From Cavia porcellus (taxonomy: Eukaryota; Chordata; Mammalia; Rodentia; Caviidae): a stretch of 64,000 nucleotides of DNA. Shown in pieces: positions 35,268 through 44,735 of this stretch. The DNA is taken from assembly GCF_034190915.1 (NCBI RefSeq), contig NW_026947507.1:17742501-17806500 (forward strand), read 5' to 3'. Under the pieces are notes generated by a model, which worked only from the letters and a program-made list of their open reading frames with translations, did no database searches and was not told the origin of the DNA. A program made the position numbers and the translations under genes. How positions within the stretch are numbered: position 1 is the first letter of the stretch; the number at the start of each line of letters is the position of its first letter.

Positions 35268-35884
35268 CTCTATTTTTTTCATAATTGTTAATATATATTT
35301 GGAATCTATCTCCCTGGTTCCTATCATCTGTCTTTTACTTTGCTTTTTATTTATAATTTTGGTTTCACATGTAAGAGAATCCATGTGATATTTAAGCTTG
35401 TCTGTCCAATTTATTTCACTGTCCTCAGGTGCAAACATTTTCCTAAAAAAACGATCTATTTTCTTATATCTTTGTTGACTTATTTCTTCAGAGTTATGCA
35501 TTTTGATGTACAATTCTTTTACATCCTTGGTTATATTGATCCTTAAGTGCTTATATTTTTTAAAAACTCTTTATGTATAGAACTGATTTCTTTTTTACTG
35601 AATTCGTAATGAGTATGCAGGAATGTTACAGATTTTTATGTGCAGATTTTGCATCTTGCCACCTTGCTGAATTTGATTGTTAGAACTAAAATTTTCATAG
35701 ATTTTTTTGTGTTTTTTATGTAAAGAATCATATTGTCTGCATATAGGGATAATTTAACTTATTTTCCTATTAGCGTATTTTTATTTCTTTATCTTGATTG
35801 AATACTCTGCCTGAAGTTTCAGTATTATATTAAGCAGAAGTGGTTGGAGTGAATGCCTCAAGTCCCCTCCAAGGCAACATACAC

Positions 35885-36100
35885 TTAAGGCAGAGCTTGG
35901 GGAAAGGGGTTCTATGACAAGGGTCTAATAGCTGGCTTGGCACTAGGAAGTGGCGCCTAGTCAGAAGGGGTCACTGGTGGAATAACCAGGAAGAGCAGTG
36001 TCTTCTTTCTGGGATCCTTGTTTGCTAACATGATGTGAACAACTTTCTTAGGTCCAGGCCCCCTTGCCATGCTGCAGATCATGCAAGGCCTGATAGTTTC
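35885..36100 (+). mobile_element. MaLR LTR fragment nested in L1
   Basis: 'ggcttggcactaggaagtggcgcctagtcagaaggggtcactggtg' and 'taacatgatgtgaacaactttcttaggtccaggcccccttgccatgctgcag' follow a MaLR LTR in sense order. The GC-richer block is flanked on both sides by antisense L1 text that continues across it. Confidence 0.55.
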
Positions 36101-36415
36101 TGATAATCCTTTGAATTTCAGTGTTGTAAGTTTTCTTTTACCTTTTTCATCTCAAGCTTTATTAATTTGGGTCTTTTCTTATTCTTTTGATAAGTTTGAC
36201 TACATATCAATCTTGCTTAACTTTTATAGAAACTGTGTCATTCTTTCACTGTTTTTTAAATCTAAATTATATTAATTCTAACTCTGTTCTTTATTATGTC
36301 TTTACTTCTAGTTTGTTTGGATTGTTGTTAACTTCTTGGAATCCATTGTTGAGTTATTTATTTGAAACTACTATTTTCCTAATGTATCAGCGATAGCTAT
36401 TTACTTCCCTCTTAG

Positions 36416-36544
36416 AACTGCTTTCATTGGCTGGAGATTTAGCTCAGCAGTGTAAGCGCTTGCCTGTCTGGCAAATACCATGTCATGAGTCTAGTCCCCA
36501 GCACAAAACCAAAAACAAACAAACAAACCAAAACTACTTTCATT
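36416..36544 (+). mobile_element. ID-type SINE with 13-bp TSD
   Basis: The body starts GGCTGGAGATTTAGCTCAGC at 36429 and ends in a CAAACAAACAAAC-rich tail at 36531. The flanks are AACTGCTTTCATT (36416-36428) and AACTACTTTCATT (36532-36544), a 13-bp duplication with one mismatch. It splits the antisense L1. Confidence 0.9.
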
Positions 36545-38501
36545 ATGCCCACAAACTCCTACATATTTTGTTGCTACTGTCATGTAATTCTAAGAATATT
36601 ACAATTTCTCTCATATTTTTCTGTGCATTATTCAATTTCCATGTGTTTGTGCAATAGTTGTAGATTGCTAAAAATCAAGAGTATTCGGGTGTTGTTAGAG
36701 GCAACCTTGTGTAGATAAATGTGAGGTATTTGATATATCATGTAGCTTAATGTTTGCTTTTGATATCTTTTGTCTGGATGATCTTTCTATTTGTGAGCAT
36801 TGAGTATTGTAGCTCTCCATTATGACTACATGGAGTCTATGTTTGCATGTTAGGTAATGTTCACTTGAAGTAAGTTGCTGTTCTGACACTTAACTGTACA
36901 TATTTTACAAGTGTTTTCTCATCTTGATGAATTTTTCCTTCACCAGAAACAGTGGCCTTCTGTGACCTTCCTGACAAATTGTAAAGTCAACTTTTTCAGA
37001 TGTAAACATAGCTATACCTGCCTGCCTTTGATCTTTAGTTGCTGATAAGATTTATTCTTTCTCTTAGACTTCAGGTTGTTGTTTCATGTCTTCTGAAGTA
37101 TTTTCTGCTATTTTGGCTTTTGGTTGTAAATTGCTCTAATTTACTCATTTTGTGGGAAGTCTTTATTTCTTCTTTGATTCTGAAGGATAATATTATCAGA
37201 AATAGCTGTTTAAGTTAGCAATTATTTTATTACATTACTTAAAAATTTTCATGTCAAGTCTTCCTGGATCATAAAGCATCTGTTGAGAAGTTCCTTTTTT
37301 TTTTTGTGAGTTTACCTTTAAAAGTGATTTCACATGACTTTATAAAATCTTTTTAAACTTCTACCATTGTTCTGAGTTGTTGGCATTTTGTCTATCATAT
37401 GTCATGGAGGTGTCACATGATACCTGGTTATCTCTATCTACCTCCTTTACTTGGCTTTCCTATTTATTCTTTAGATGTGGGAAATTTTCTGCAATAATTT
37501 CAGAAAACAGAATTTATTTTGTCATTACTATGTTTTCTATGCCCTCTTCTAGGCAAAGAGACTTAATTTTTTTCTTATGAATTTATCCACAAGCTTTTAG
37601 ATGTTTATTATTCTTTTTTTATCCCTCTGAAACTGTCTGCATGTTCTAAGATCTACAAGTCTTGGTATTCTTTCTTTTGAGTAATCTTGACTACCACCAA
37701 GAGTTTAAAGAGATTTGTTTTATTTTGATATATTAATTTTTTTTTAATTTTCAAAAGTTCTACTCTATTCTCCCTTTAGTGAAATAGACTTCTCTCCTGT
37801 AATTTTTTCCTTAAGGCATTTATCAGCCCATTTGCATTTTCTTTAGTATCATTGTTCATTTAATTTTCAATTTTTAAAAATTTGTTGTTTGGAATTTCTT
37901 CCATTTCTCTACCTGTGAGATCAGTTTTGTTTTGGAGGCATCTTGATGCCTTGTTTTCTCATTAAATTTTTCTTCATTGAAGTTTTCAGATCATTTGAGA
38001 ACGATATCTTTGCAGTCTTATAGGGATCATTTTAGTAAGTGCTGGGCATTTAAAGTGAATAATTGTCCTGCTTTGTTGGTTAGAATGACTTATCAGGTGA
38101 GTTTCCAGATGCAGCTATTTTTAAATTTCCACATGCAGAGGCCCCTGATGTTCTCAGAGTCACCAGCACAGTGTTCACTGTTCTCAGCTTTGCTCCTCTA
38201 TGTATACATGCCACGGATTCTGCAGCAGTCCCTGCCTTTCCTTCTCTCTCCATCTCTGGCACTCTGATTTGGCTGCAAGGTGTGCTGCAGCTCACGCCTT
38301 TCTGTACCCTTCATATTCACAGATCCTAGCTGCCATAGTCCCCAAGGGTCTCTCTGGCTAGCTTATGGCACCACACTCTGGGCCTGGAAGATGAAATCCT
38401 GAGCCAGCTCCATCCAGATGCCCTACTGTCACCCTCAGTGCCACTGATTCTAATTCCTCTTTTTTCTCTTAAGTACTTTTCTAGCTCATGTCCCCTCAGG
38501 A

Positions 38502-38506
38502 TTGAT
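38502..38506. repeat. target-site duplication TTGAT (left) of ERV
   Basis: TTGAT directly precedes the outer LTR terminus; the identical TTGAT is at 44731-44735. Confidence 0.85.
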
Positions 38507-38834
38507 TGCTAGCCTTTTTTGGTGCAATAAAAGAACAAAATATAAAAGTGGCCTTTATTCTAAGGATATGGAGAGCCGCCCACGAATAACAGAGATCTGG
38601 TTTTCTTTGACCAGACCATGGGGTATGGAATACATATAGCCTTTGACTGGGGGTGATGCTTATGGTGGGTATTGATGATGCACAAAGAGCTGATTGGAGT
38701 TTCCTTCACGTGCACTGGGAAAGGAGAAAGGAAGTTGTAATAAGGGGAAGGAGGAAGTGACTTCAGGGTAAACATCTGCAATTTAGCCTTCCACTGCCAT
38801 AATATCCTGTAACTTATTCTAGGGCAAAACTTCA
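38507..38834 (-). mobile_element. ERV 3' LTR (328 bp)
   Basis: It pairs with 44354-44730: both contain 'gtgcaataaaaga(a/g)caaaatataaaag', 'ggcctttattctaaggat(a/g)tgga', 'gcattgatgatgcacaa', 'ggaaggaggaagtgac' and 'ttattctagggcaaaac' in the same order. On the minus strand it runs TGAAGTTTTGCCC...GGCTAGCA (TG...CA). It carries AATAAAGG at 38554-38559 (complement) as the polyadenylation signal. It abuts a polypurine tract, so it is the 3' LTR. Confidence 0.9.
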
Positions 38835-38847
38835 TTCCCATCTTTTT
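38835..38847 (-). promoter_or_regulatory. ERV polypurine tract
   Basis: AAAAAGATGGGAA on the minus strand stands directly before the TGAAG terminus of the 3' LTR. This is the expected place of the plus-strand primer of retroviral reverse transcription; one T interrupts the purine run. Confidence 0.8.
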
Positions 38848-39013
38848 ACTGTTAGGAAAAGGATGAAGCCTCTCTCTTACTACTTTCTGCTGAAAAGAAG
38901 TGCTGATTTTGGGTTCAGCAAGATTGATGGGATGAAGGTTGATGACCCTGTAGAAGCTAGTACCAGGTGTTTCAGCCAGGACAAGGAATTAATCATTGGT
39001 GAATGCTCACATC

Positions 39014-39082
39014 TAAGATTGGAGAAATAAAATAATACAAGGTGCTATGAGGAAGAAGATCACTATCATAATTAAAGGACCC
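39014..39082 (-). pseudogene. ERV env, transmembrane segment remnant
   Basis: The minus-strand frame gives GPLIMIVIFFLIAPCIILFL, a roughly 19-residue hydrophobic span followed soon by a stop. It sits between integrase and the 3' LTR, where the membrane anchor of the env TM subunit is expected. The surface subunit and fusion peptide were not recognised and most of env seems missing or scrambled. Confidence 0.55.
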
Positions 39083-39599
39083 TTATTCCATCAGGGCTAT
39101 GGTGAGGAAAAATCTGAAAAATAAACATGGAACTCAGAGGGGTGGAGTTATGAGAGGTAATTATTCACCCACCTGCAAGGGTAAAAGTTAAAAGTGTAGG
39201 AAGGACTTGTCCTTGTGTTAGGAGTTGGACAGGAAAGAATAACAAGCATGAAAAATATAAAGCCTGATGAATGAATCATGTTTGGGAAATTATAGAGTAG
39301 GGGTTGGAAGGGTCATGGCTTTGTCATTATAAGTGGCACTAGATTTTAGGCCTCAGATTTATCTAAACAGCTGAGGGCAGAAAGAACTAAGATAGTTACA
39401 GTGAAAATATTAACTAATGTAATGTAAGGGATCAGGAACCAAATAAGGTAACAAAACATGACCTAGCCTGAAAATTTTGTGGCTGTGGTGAGATGGAGAT
39501 GGGAAATAGGGGATGAGATGACCACTCAGAATGTTTAAAGTCAGGCAAGTTAGGGTTAGGAGAGCACTGCTTAGCGTGAGTGATGTGGGACTAGGATGG

Positions 39600-39950
39600 C
39601 AGTCCAGTGACCTTGATCACTGTTGAGGTTCCGAGGAAGACCAGGTAGGGGTCACTCCATTTTAGTTGTAGTTCTGTTGAGAGATCTGAGGAATAAAGGC
39701 TGGACCATTATCTGACTGAATACTCTGAGGTAAACCAGACCTTGGAATGATTTCCTGAAACAGAAGTTTGGTAACTGTATCAACAGTCTCCCTGGTTGTG
39801 GGAAAGGCTTTTATGTATCCTGAAAGAGTTTAAACAAAGGTAAGAAGATATTTGAGAGTTTTATGGTAGGGCATGTGTGTACAATCTACCTGTCAGTCCT
39901 GACCAGGGTTGTGTCTGAGAAATTGATGAATAGGAAAGGAAGGGGGTGCA
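39600..39950 (-). pseudogene. ERV integrase core remnant
   Basis: The minus strand carries a frame with AFPTTRETVDTVTKLL and, at 39695-39715, SDNGPAF, which holds the second catalytic Asp of the DDE integrase core. It is preceded by in-frame stops and followed by a C-terminal piece (LKWSDPYLVFLGTSTVIKV) in a different frame. The N-terminal zinc domain was not found. It is nonfunctional. Confidence 0.75.
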
Positions 39951-40079
39951 ATGTGTCCGTGAGAAGAGGTTTTACTAGATATAACAGGTATAAGTTGTTG
40001 AGACCTCAGAGTGTCTGGGTCAGTCTACATAAACACAGAGGAATCCTGACAATCAGGATGCAAGGAGGATAGTAAAACA

Positions 40080-40340
40080 AGGCATTTTTAAGGTCTCAGA
40101 TTATGCATTGAGTGTTAGAGGGAGTGATATGAGAGAACATAGTACAAGGTTTTGGCACTGCTGGATCAATTGGGGTAACAGCATCATTGATTACCCTAAG
40201 GTCTTGTATCAGATTATAAGACCCATTAGACTTCAGTGCCAGGAGAATGGGGGTGAGGGAGCAAGTATTAGAAAATCATTGTCTAAAAGATGCTTGATTA
40301 TAGGTATAAGTCTGCATAAATGTTTGAGAGCTATAGGATA
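40080..40340 (-). pseudogene. ERV reverse transcriptase N-terminal remnant
   Basis: Two frames join around 40233-40240: one reading IIKHLLDNDFLI and the next SYNLIQDLRVINDAVTP, both standard for the fingers/palm start of retroviral RT. A frameshift separates them and a stop follows. The catalytic YxDD region, connection and RNase H are absent; integrase follows within about 150 bp, so a large deletion has removed them. Confidence 0.75.
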
Positions 40341-40540
40341 TTGGGGAACACAAGAAAAAATTAAAGGATTCATGAGATGGATTAAAATAGCATGGCATGG
40401 GTAGTGCAGGTGGGGTTGACTGTATCTCAAACTATGGGATCGACCAGAGAAGAAGGGAGAGGAGGGGATCATTTTGTGGTGCACTGTGAGGGTGTCTGGA
40501 GGACAAGAGCTGTAGGGAGGGAGAAGGTAAAGTAAAAGTT

Positions 40541-40810
40541 AAGCTTTTGAAGAAGATCTCCACCTAAAATGGGTGTGGGACATGTTGGAATTTCTAGGAA
40601 GCTATGGTTAAAAAAGAGAGTCTGGAACCTACATGGAATAGGTGCTGTCTGCAAAGGCTGTATAGGCTGGCCATCAACACCACCTACAGAAACTGAGGAC
40701 TTGTAATACAACAGCCTGAAAACTTAGGAAGAACACTGTATATGGTCTCTATATCCACAAATACAGAGAATGCCTTATCTGAGACCTCCAGTGGGACTTG
40801 GGGCTCTGAT
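40541..40810 (-). pseudogene. ERV protease remnant with destroyed active site
   Basis: Upstream on the minus strand an aspartyl-protease start reads FVDIET at 40744-40761, so the catalytic Asp is kept but the following Thr-Gly of the DTG triad is changed to Ile-Glu. The C-terminal part at 40541-40591 reads IPTCPTPILGGDLLQKL, the flap-distal helix region, with Gly in place of the usual Arg in the 'LGRD' turn. The two parts are in different frames. It lies directly after the nucleocapsid knuckle, as in gammaretroviruses. Confidence 0.75.
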
Positions 40811-40963
40811 AAGGATACCTTAATGGGGTGCTATGGGCCCCAAGCCCCATCAGTCTTCAGCAGCAAGTCTAAGTAGTTCATCCAGAAATGAATGCAGCGG
40901 TGATGAGATCTCCTGTGAGGGCAAGGATTTAGAGGGTGGCTTACCTGCTCTCTGGTGGCTAAG

Positions 40964-41005
40964 ACTGTCACTCTTCCAATGACCCTTGAGATTGCAGAAG
41001 GGGCA
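40964..41005 (-). pseudogene. ERV gag nucleocapsid zinc knuckle, broken
   Basis: The minus-strand frame reads CPFCNLKGHWKSDS. Spacing is that of a retroviral CCHC knuckle (C-X2-C-X4-H-X4-C) with the final Cys replaced by Ser. The GHW core is kept. A single knuckle is usual for gammaretroviral gag. Confidence 0.8.
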
Positions 41006-41149
41006 TTCTCTTGCCCAGCGTCCTTTTTGTCGCACTTGAAACATGGTCTGGGATGGGCTCAGACAGCTCCACCTTGTCTTGATTTACCTGTCTTTGAGCT
41101 CCTAGTGTCACTGCTAAAAAATAAGATTGTTATTTTTTCTTTTAATTTT

Positions 41150-41385
41150 TATCTCTGTGATTGAAAACATGAAAAGCCATATTAAGAAGGTCCCCCTGTC
41201 GGATTTGAGGGCCAAGCGTAGCCTTTTTTCTTGGGATCTGACCCACAGCAGGACTTATCTGTCTTTTCCATAGTCACAAGACATCTGATTCTCTGTGCTG
41301 GCTATTTTGAGGCCCTAGCCCTGTCTGACTGCCTATAATATTTTTAAATGACTTAGTTGCCTGTAGCATTTTTCTCTGAAGAAGT
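41150..41385 (-). pseudogene. ERV gag capsid C-terminal remnant
   Basis: The minus-strand frame contains GDLLNMAFHVFNHRDKN, similar in style to the end of a gammaretroviral capsid, just upstream of the knuckle. A stop and frame changes separate it from both neighbours. Confidence 0.5.
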
Positions 41386-42584
41386 AACCCAAACTTCCAT
41401 AAGGGATAATGGTCAGAGACCAATCTGACGGGGGTTAAAGTTGTTGAACAGCAGTCAGGGGTACCCTATATATCCTTTAACTAGTGGCCCTCAGTAGAGA
41501 GCATGCATTTTCAACTTGGGTAGGTACACAGCTTTAAGTTGAAAGGAGACAAAGGCAGAGAATTAATTAAGTATGCAGGTGTCAAATAAAAGAATCAACA
41601 GGGCATTTATGAGCATAATTTGAGTAATGGTTCCCCATAAGGAGGATAAAGATAAGGTCCAGGGAATTTTAAAAACTGACATATCATTCATTTGTCATAC
41701 ACATATTTAGGTTTTACAGTTTTATAAGTGGCTCCTGGGCTTTTAGAATGTCTAATGCCATCTGATTTTTGGAGTACGGCCTGTTTTATTAATTTTACCT
41801 TTGTATTTAGGAAAGAGATCAGCTGTGGTGTCATTTAAGGCCAGTTGAGTATAATTAATTATGGCCCCAATATGCATTATATAACCTTTTTCTGGAAAAG
41901 GTCTGGTGGATCCCAGTAAAAAGAATCTAAAAAGAATTTAGTATATTTGTTATGATGCCTTTTTGTTTGGCATCTTTTCAGCAAGAATAAACTTTAATCA
42001 AATCATGCATAATCAAAGTATAAAATATGTTTAATCAAAGCATGAGTAGTAGGGCTGATGGTTAAGTTTATAAACTGCTTTTAGATTATAACAATTGTAA
42101 CTCATTTGTTCTTAGGTCCTTTTGTTGATGGACATTACATAAAATTTTGTTTAAAAATTATCATTTGACCAATGACTTCATACTGATTTGATCTGAACTT
42201 CTTGGCTGGAGCACAAGAAAAAGGCAGATGTATGGATCTGAAAATAAATATTTATCATCAGACACATCCCACTTTTATATTTGAAGGCATGAATACACCA
42301 TCAGATCAGCAACAATAAATTGTCTTAATCATATGAACTTTAGTTGGGGTGTCTCCCATAAAGCTATGGAGATTATTGGGGCCTCCAATTAATGAGCAAG
42401 TGCTGGTTAAAGTTACCCAGTGCCCAATTTCTTATTCATCAGTTGAAGTCCTGTCCAATGTCTCCTTACCCCATGGGATTTTATTTAACCAATTCTAGCA
42501 TCATTTTGACCAGCTGGAAACCTAGGTGGAAGCATGTTTTTTAAATCTATAACCCAAAGAAATCTTGATTAAATGGTCTGAAAA

Positions 42585-42627
42585 TGCAAAAAAAAAAAAA
42601 AAAAGAAAAGAAAAAGAAAAGAAAAGG
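42585..42627. repeat. A-rich (AAAAG)n tract within ERV
   Basis: A16 followed by AGAAAAG-type repeats inside the gag interval. It may mark the tail of a small insertion, but no SINE body was identified. Confidence 0.7.
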
Positions 42628-43056
42628 TAAAACGATTTTTATTGTTGAGCTCAAATAAAAAAGAAAACCATTTACAAAGCAGGCAAATGGACAAACATGG
42701 ACAGATAATCTGTATAGTATAAACAGACTGGACACACAGAAAACAGATATATAGATTGACAAATATCTTACAAACTCAGAGTGCGTTCAAATATATCTGG
42801 TATTTTGAACTGTACTACAGAGACTATTGTGATCCTTTTTGTAGATTAATTAATGGAGATCTCTTGAAATAAGAATAGAAGGCAAGGAACCTAATTTATG
42901 GTTACTCTGAGATAGGTGGGTGAGGGGAAAATAACATAAATACAAACTAGTCTCAGATTGTTTCTGAAGCTAGAATAGGGACTGAGGCTGAGAAGGACGT
43001 GGAGTGTGTGGTGTAGATGGCCACCAAGCAGCCAACTGCCCAGCACGCATCTGTGT

Positions 43057-43362
43057 CTATGGGCAATTATCAAGTGATTGACTATAAAACAGCTGCTGGT
43101 CACCATGTGACAGGGAAACACAAGATGGCGACTGAATACTTTGAGTCACACAACTAGATGGCTGTTGCTGGTCCCCTGATGAGGGACCACAAGATGGCAG
43201 TACAGTGTCACGCGGCAGAGGGCCACAAGATGGCACCTGTCCTCCATGCGAGCTGCAGCAAGTTGGCTGCTGAGAACCATGTGTCCTGCTAGGTGAGTGA
43301 AATGCACAAGGCCAAGTATGGCGAACCAGACGGGAAAATGATGAGGCAGGAGAAGGGGACAA
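43057..43362 (-). pseudogene. ERV gag linker with 12-residue tandem repeats
   Basis: This minus-strand frame, between the matrix start and the capsid, has five consecutive units of 11-13 residues each beginning P(S/T)C or PSSC, such as PSCGPLPRDTVL and PSCGPSSGDQQQ. At DNA level the unit is about 36 bp, with AAGATGGC (plus strand) recurring at 43122, 43191 and 43227 and TAGATGGC at 43155. It would correspond to the variable proline-rich linker of gag. Confidence 0.6.
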
Positions 43363-43448
43363 AAAAGGAGAACCATTTGATGGAATAGATGGCTCAGGTG
43401 GAGGGGATCAAGAAATCTGAGACTGGGGAGAGAAACTAAAGGGAAGGA

Positions 43449-43637
43449 CTAGAGGCCACTGGGAGTGAAGAAGGGGGAAGGATGGCACAGGGTGCAAGGA
43501 AACCTCGGGCTGAGACAGTTACAGGGTTTGGTCTTGGAGACAGGGGGAGGAGCCATAAAAACAAGAGCCACATCATCTAAGCTGTCTGATGGGGAGGGAG
43601 GGAGAGTTCCTGGTGGAGCAGAATGAGCCAGAAGCAT
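43449..43637 (-). pseudogene. ERV gag proline-rich segment
   Basis: The frame is rich in Pro and Ser (PPGTLPPSPSDSL, MAPPPVSK), between the matrix start and the tandem-repeat linker. This fits the p12-like part of a gammaretroviral gag; no PPxY late-domain motif is seen. Confidence 0.45.
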
Positions 43638-43742
43638 CTAGGCCATTATACAAGACAGACTGACAGAAGGAAGCATCCTCAAAGTGAAAAAGGCCTAAAA
43701 ATGAAGAGTTCCTACCAACTTGCTGCCATTGTGACAAAAGCA

Positions 43743-43856
43743 TCAATAAACTATCTGCTTTTGTTTTTTTATGGCCTTCTTGAGGCCAAGAGCACCAAGG
43801 TTATAAACCACGCACCTCAGAGATTTGTTTTTCGGGGGACAGGAAATGGACCCCAT
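43743..43856 (-). pseudogene. ERV gag matrix N-terminus (37 codons to stop)
   Basis: ATG at 43856 on the minus strand starts MGSISCPPKNKSL and continues GALGLKKAIKKQKQ to a TGA at 43743-43745. Met-Gly at the start would be an N-myristoylation site and the Lys-rich part suits membrane binding by matrix. It lies about 475 bp downstream of the PBS, a usual leader length. The early stop ends the frame. Confidence 0.65.
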
Positions 43857-44332
43857 GACTCAATTATAAGTGAGCGGAGAGAATAACTTTGCTTTGGGAC
43901 ATAAGAGCTTTAGCTCTCCCCACAAGGAACGTGGAAGATGTTCTAGATCACACTATCAAAAAAAAGTCATGTGTTTTGAAAGTGTGACACAGAAAGTCAC
44001 ATCACCCATTCTCTTTGGATTTTACCTAAGTGTCTGGCGCAAAGTCCCAGGTAACACAAATAACAGTTTGCCTCAGGCTGTGTGGCCTAAGGACCATAAA
44101 AACTGCTAATCTCTGTCCAGGGATGGGAAGGATAGGTTTTCTAACACAAACTTGCGAATTTTAGAATGGAAACAGAAAACCCTGACAGCAGCTCACCTGT
44201 GATGAGTTAGGAGGGTCACTGTTGCATAAGGGTTAGTGGCGGCAAAGAAACAGTCCCGAAGGGAAAATAATGGTGATTCATGGCAGGGTAGCTCAAACTG
44301 GGAGTGGCTCCCAGGATCTAATGCATTCTGCC

Positions 44333-44350
44333 ATCTGAGTCAGGGCACCA
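44333..44350 (-). promoter_or_regulatory. ERV primer-binding site, tRNA-His type
   Basis: The minus strand reads TGGTGCCCTGACTCAGAT, 3 nt (TAA) downstream of the 5' LTR terminus. The expected complement of the tRNA-His 3' end is TGGTGCCGTGACTCGGAT, so 16 of 18 positions agree. A tRNA-Glu primer would fit clearly less well (about 13 of 18). Confidence 0.85.
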
Positions 44351-44353
44351 TTA

Positions 44354-44730
44354 TGTTAGCATTTTTCAGTGCAATAAAAGAGCAAAATATAAAAGTAAAA
44401 ATGGCCTTTATTCTAAGGATGTGGAGAAGAGCCCACGACCGACAGAGGTCTGGCTTTCTCTAACTGGAACATGGGGTATGGGATATATCTATATCTATCT
44501 ATATGCATATCTATATCTATATCTATCTATATCTATGACCAGGGGTTGTGCTTAGGGTGAGCATTGATGATGCACAAGGAGCGCTGATTGGTATTTACTC
44601 CACCTGCAGTTGGAAAGGAAAAAGGAACTTTTAATAGGGAAAGGAGGAAGTGACCGCAGGGTAAAGACCCCAGATTCAGCCTTCCACCACCAAAATATCC
44701 CGTAATTTATTCTAGGGCAAAACTCTTTCA
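44354..44730 (-). mobile_element. ERV 5' LTR (377 bp)
   Basis: It is homologous to 38507-38834. On the minus strand it begins TGAAAGAGTTTTGCCC, ends GCTAACA and is followed by TAA and the PBS. It is longer than its partner mainly through an ATCT/ATATCT microsatellite (44479-44536) absent from the other LTR. AATAAAGG (complement) is at 44405-44412. Both LTRs differ at many positions, indicating an old insertion. Confidence 0.9.
44479..44536. repeat. (ATCT)n/(ATATCT)n microsatellite in 5' LTR
   Basis: An irregular tract of ATCT and ATATCT units. The corresponding place in the 3' LTR has only GGAATACATATAGCC, so the expansion followed integration. Confidence 0.9.
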
Positions 44731-44735
44731 TTGAT
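44731..44735. repeat. target-site duplication TTGAT (right) of ERV
   Basis: Identical to 38502-38506. Confidence 0.85.

Larger units (their letters stand above)
34840..38500 (-). mobile_element. long old L1 (antisense), with nested insertions
   Basis: The plus strand follows an inverted ORF2 from RT to the 5' side: 'gtttggcaccagtatcacgttgttcctg', 'attgctttggctactctatatcttttctggttcca', 'ttgatatttgaatagggattgcc', 'cttgccaccttgctgaatttg', 'tattaatttgggtcttttctt', 'tacttccctcttagaactgctttc'. Beyond 36.9 kb are blocks like the older L1M ORF1/5' part ('gggaaattttctgcaataatttcag'). The boundary towards 38.1-38.5 kb (more GC-rich) is uncertain. All frames are broken. Two ID SINEs and a MaLR piece lie inside. 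Confidence 0.65.
38507..44730 (-). mobile_element. endogenous retrovirus, class I-like, two LTRs, tRNA-His PBS
   Basis: A 6.2-kb element on the minus strand: 5' LTR (44354-44730), PBS, gag, protease, RT fragment, integrase, env-TM end, polypurine tract, 3' LTR (38507-38834), bounded by TTGAT on both sides. Gene order, polypurine tract and integrase/protease style suggest a gammaretrovirus-like class I ERV; the histidine primer resembles the ERV-H type. All reading frames have stops or shifts, the middle of pol is deleted, and gag is longer than usual (gag start at 43856, zinc knuckle at 41005), so another insertion may lie within 41.4-42.9 kb. It is a dead provirus with no complete gene. Confidence 0.9.

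Noticed and set aside
44333..44350. tRNA-Glu primer-binding site
   Set aside because: About 13 of 18 positions agree with Glu against 16 of 18 with His.
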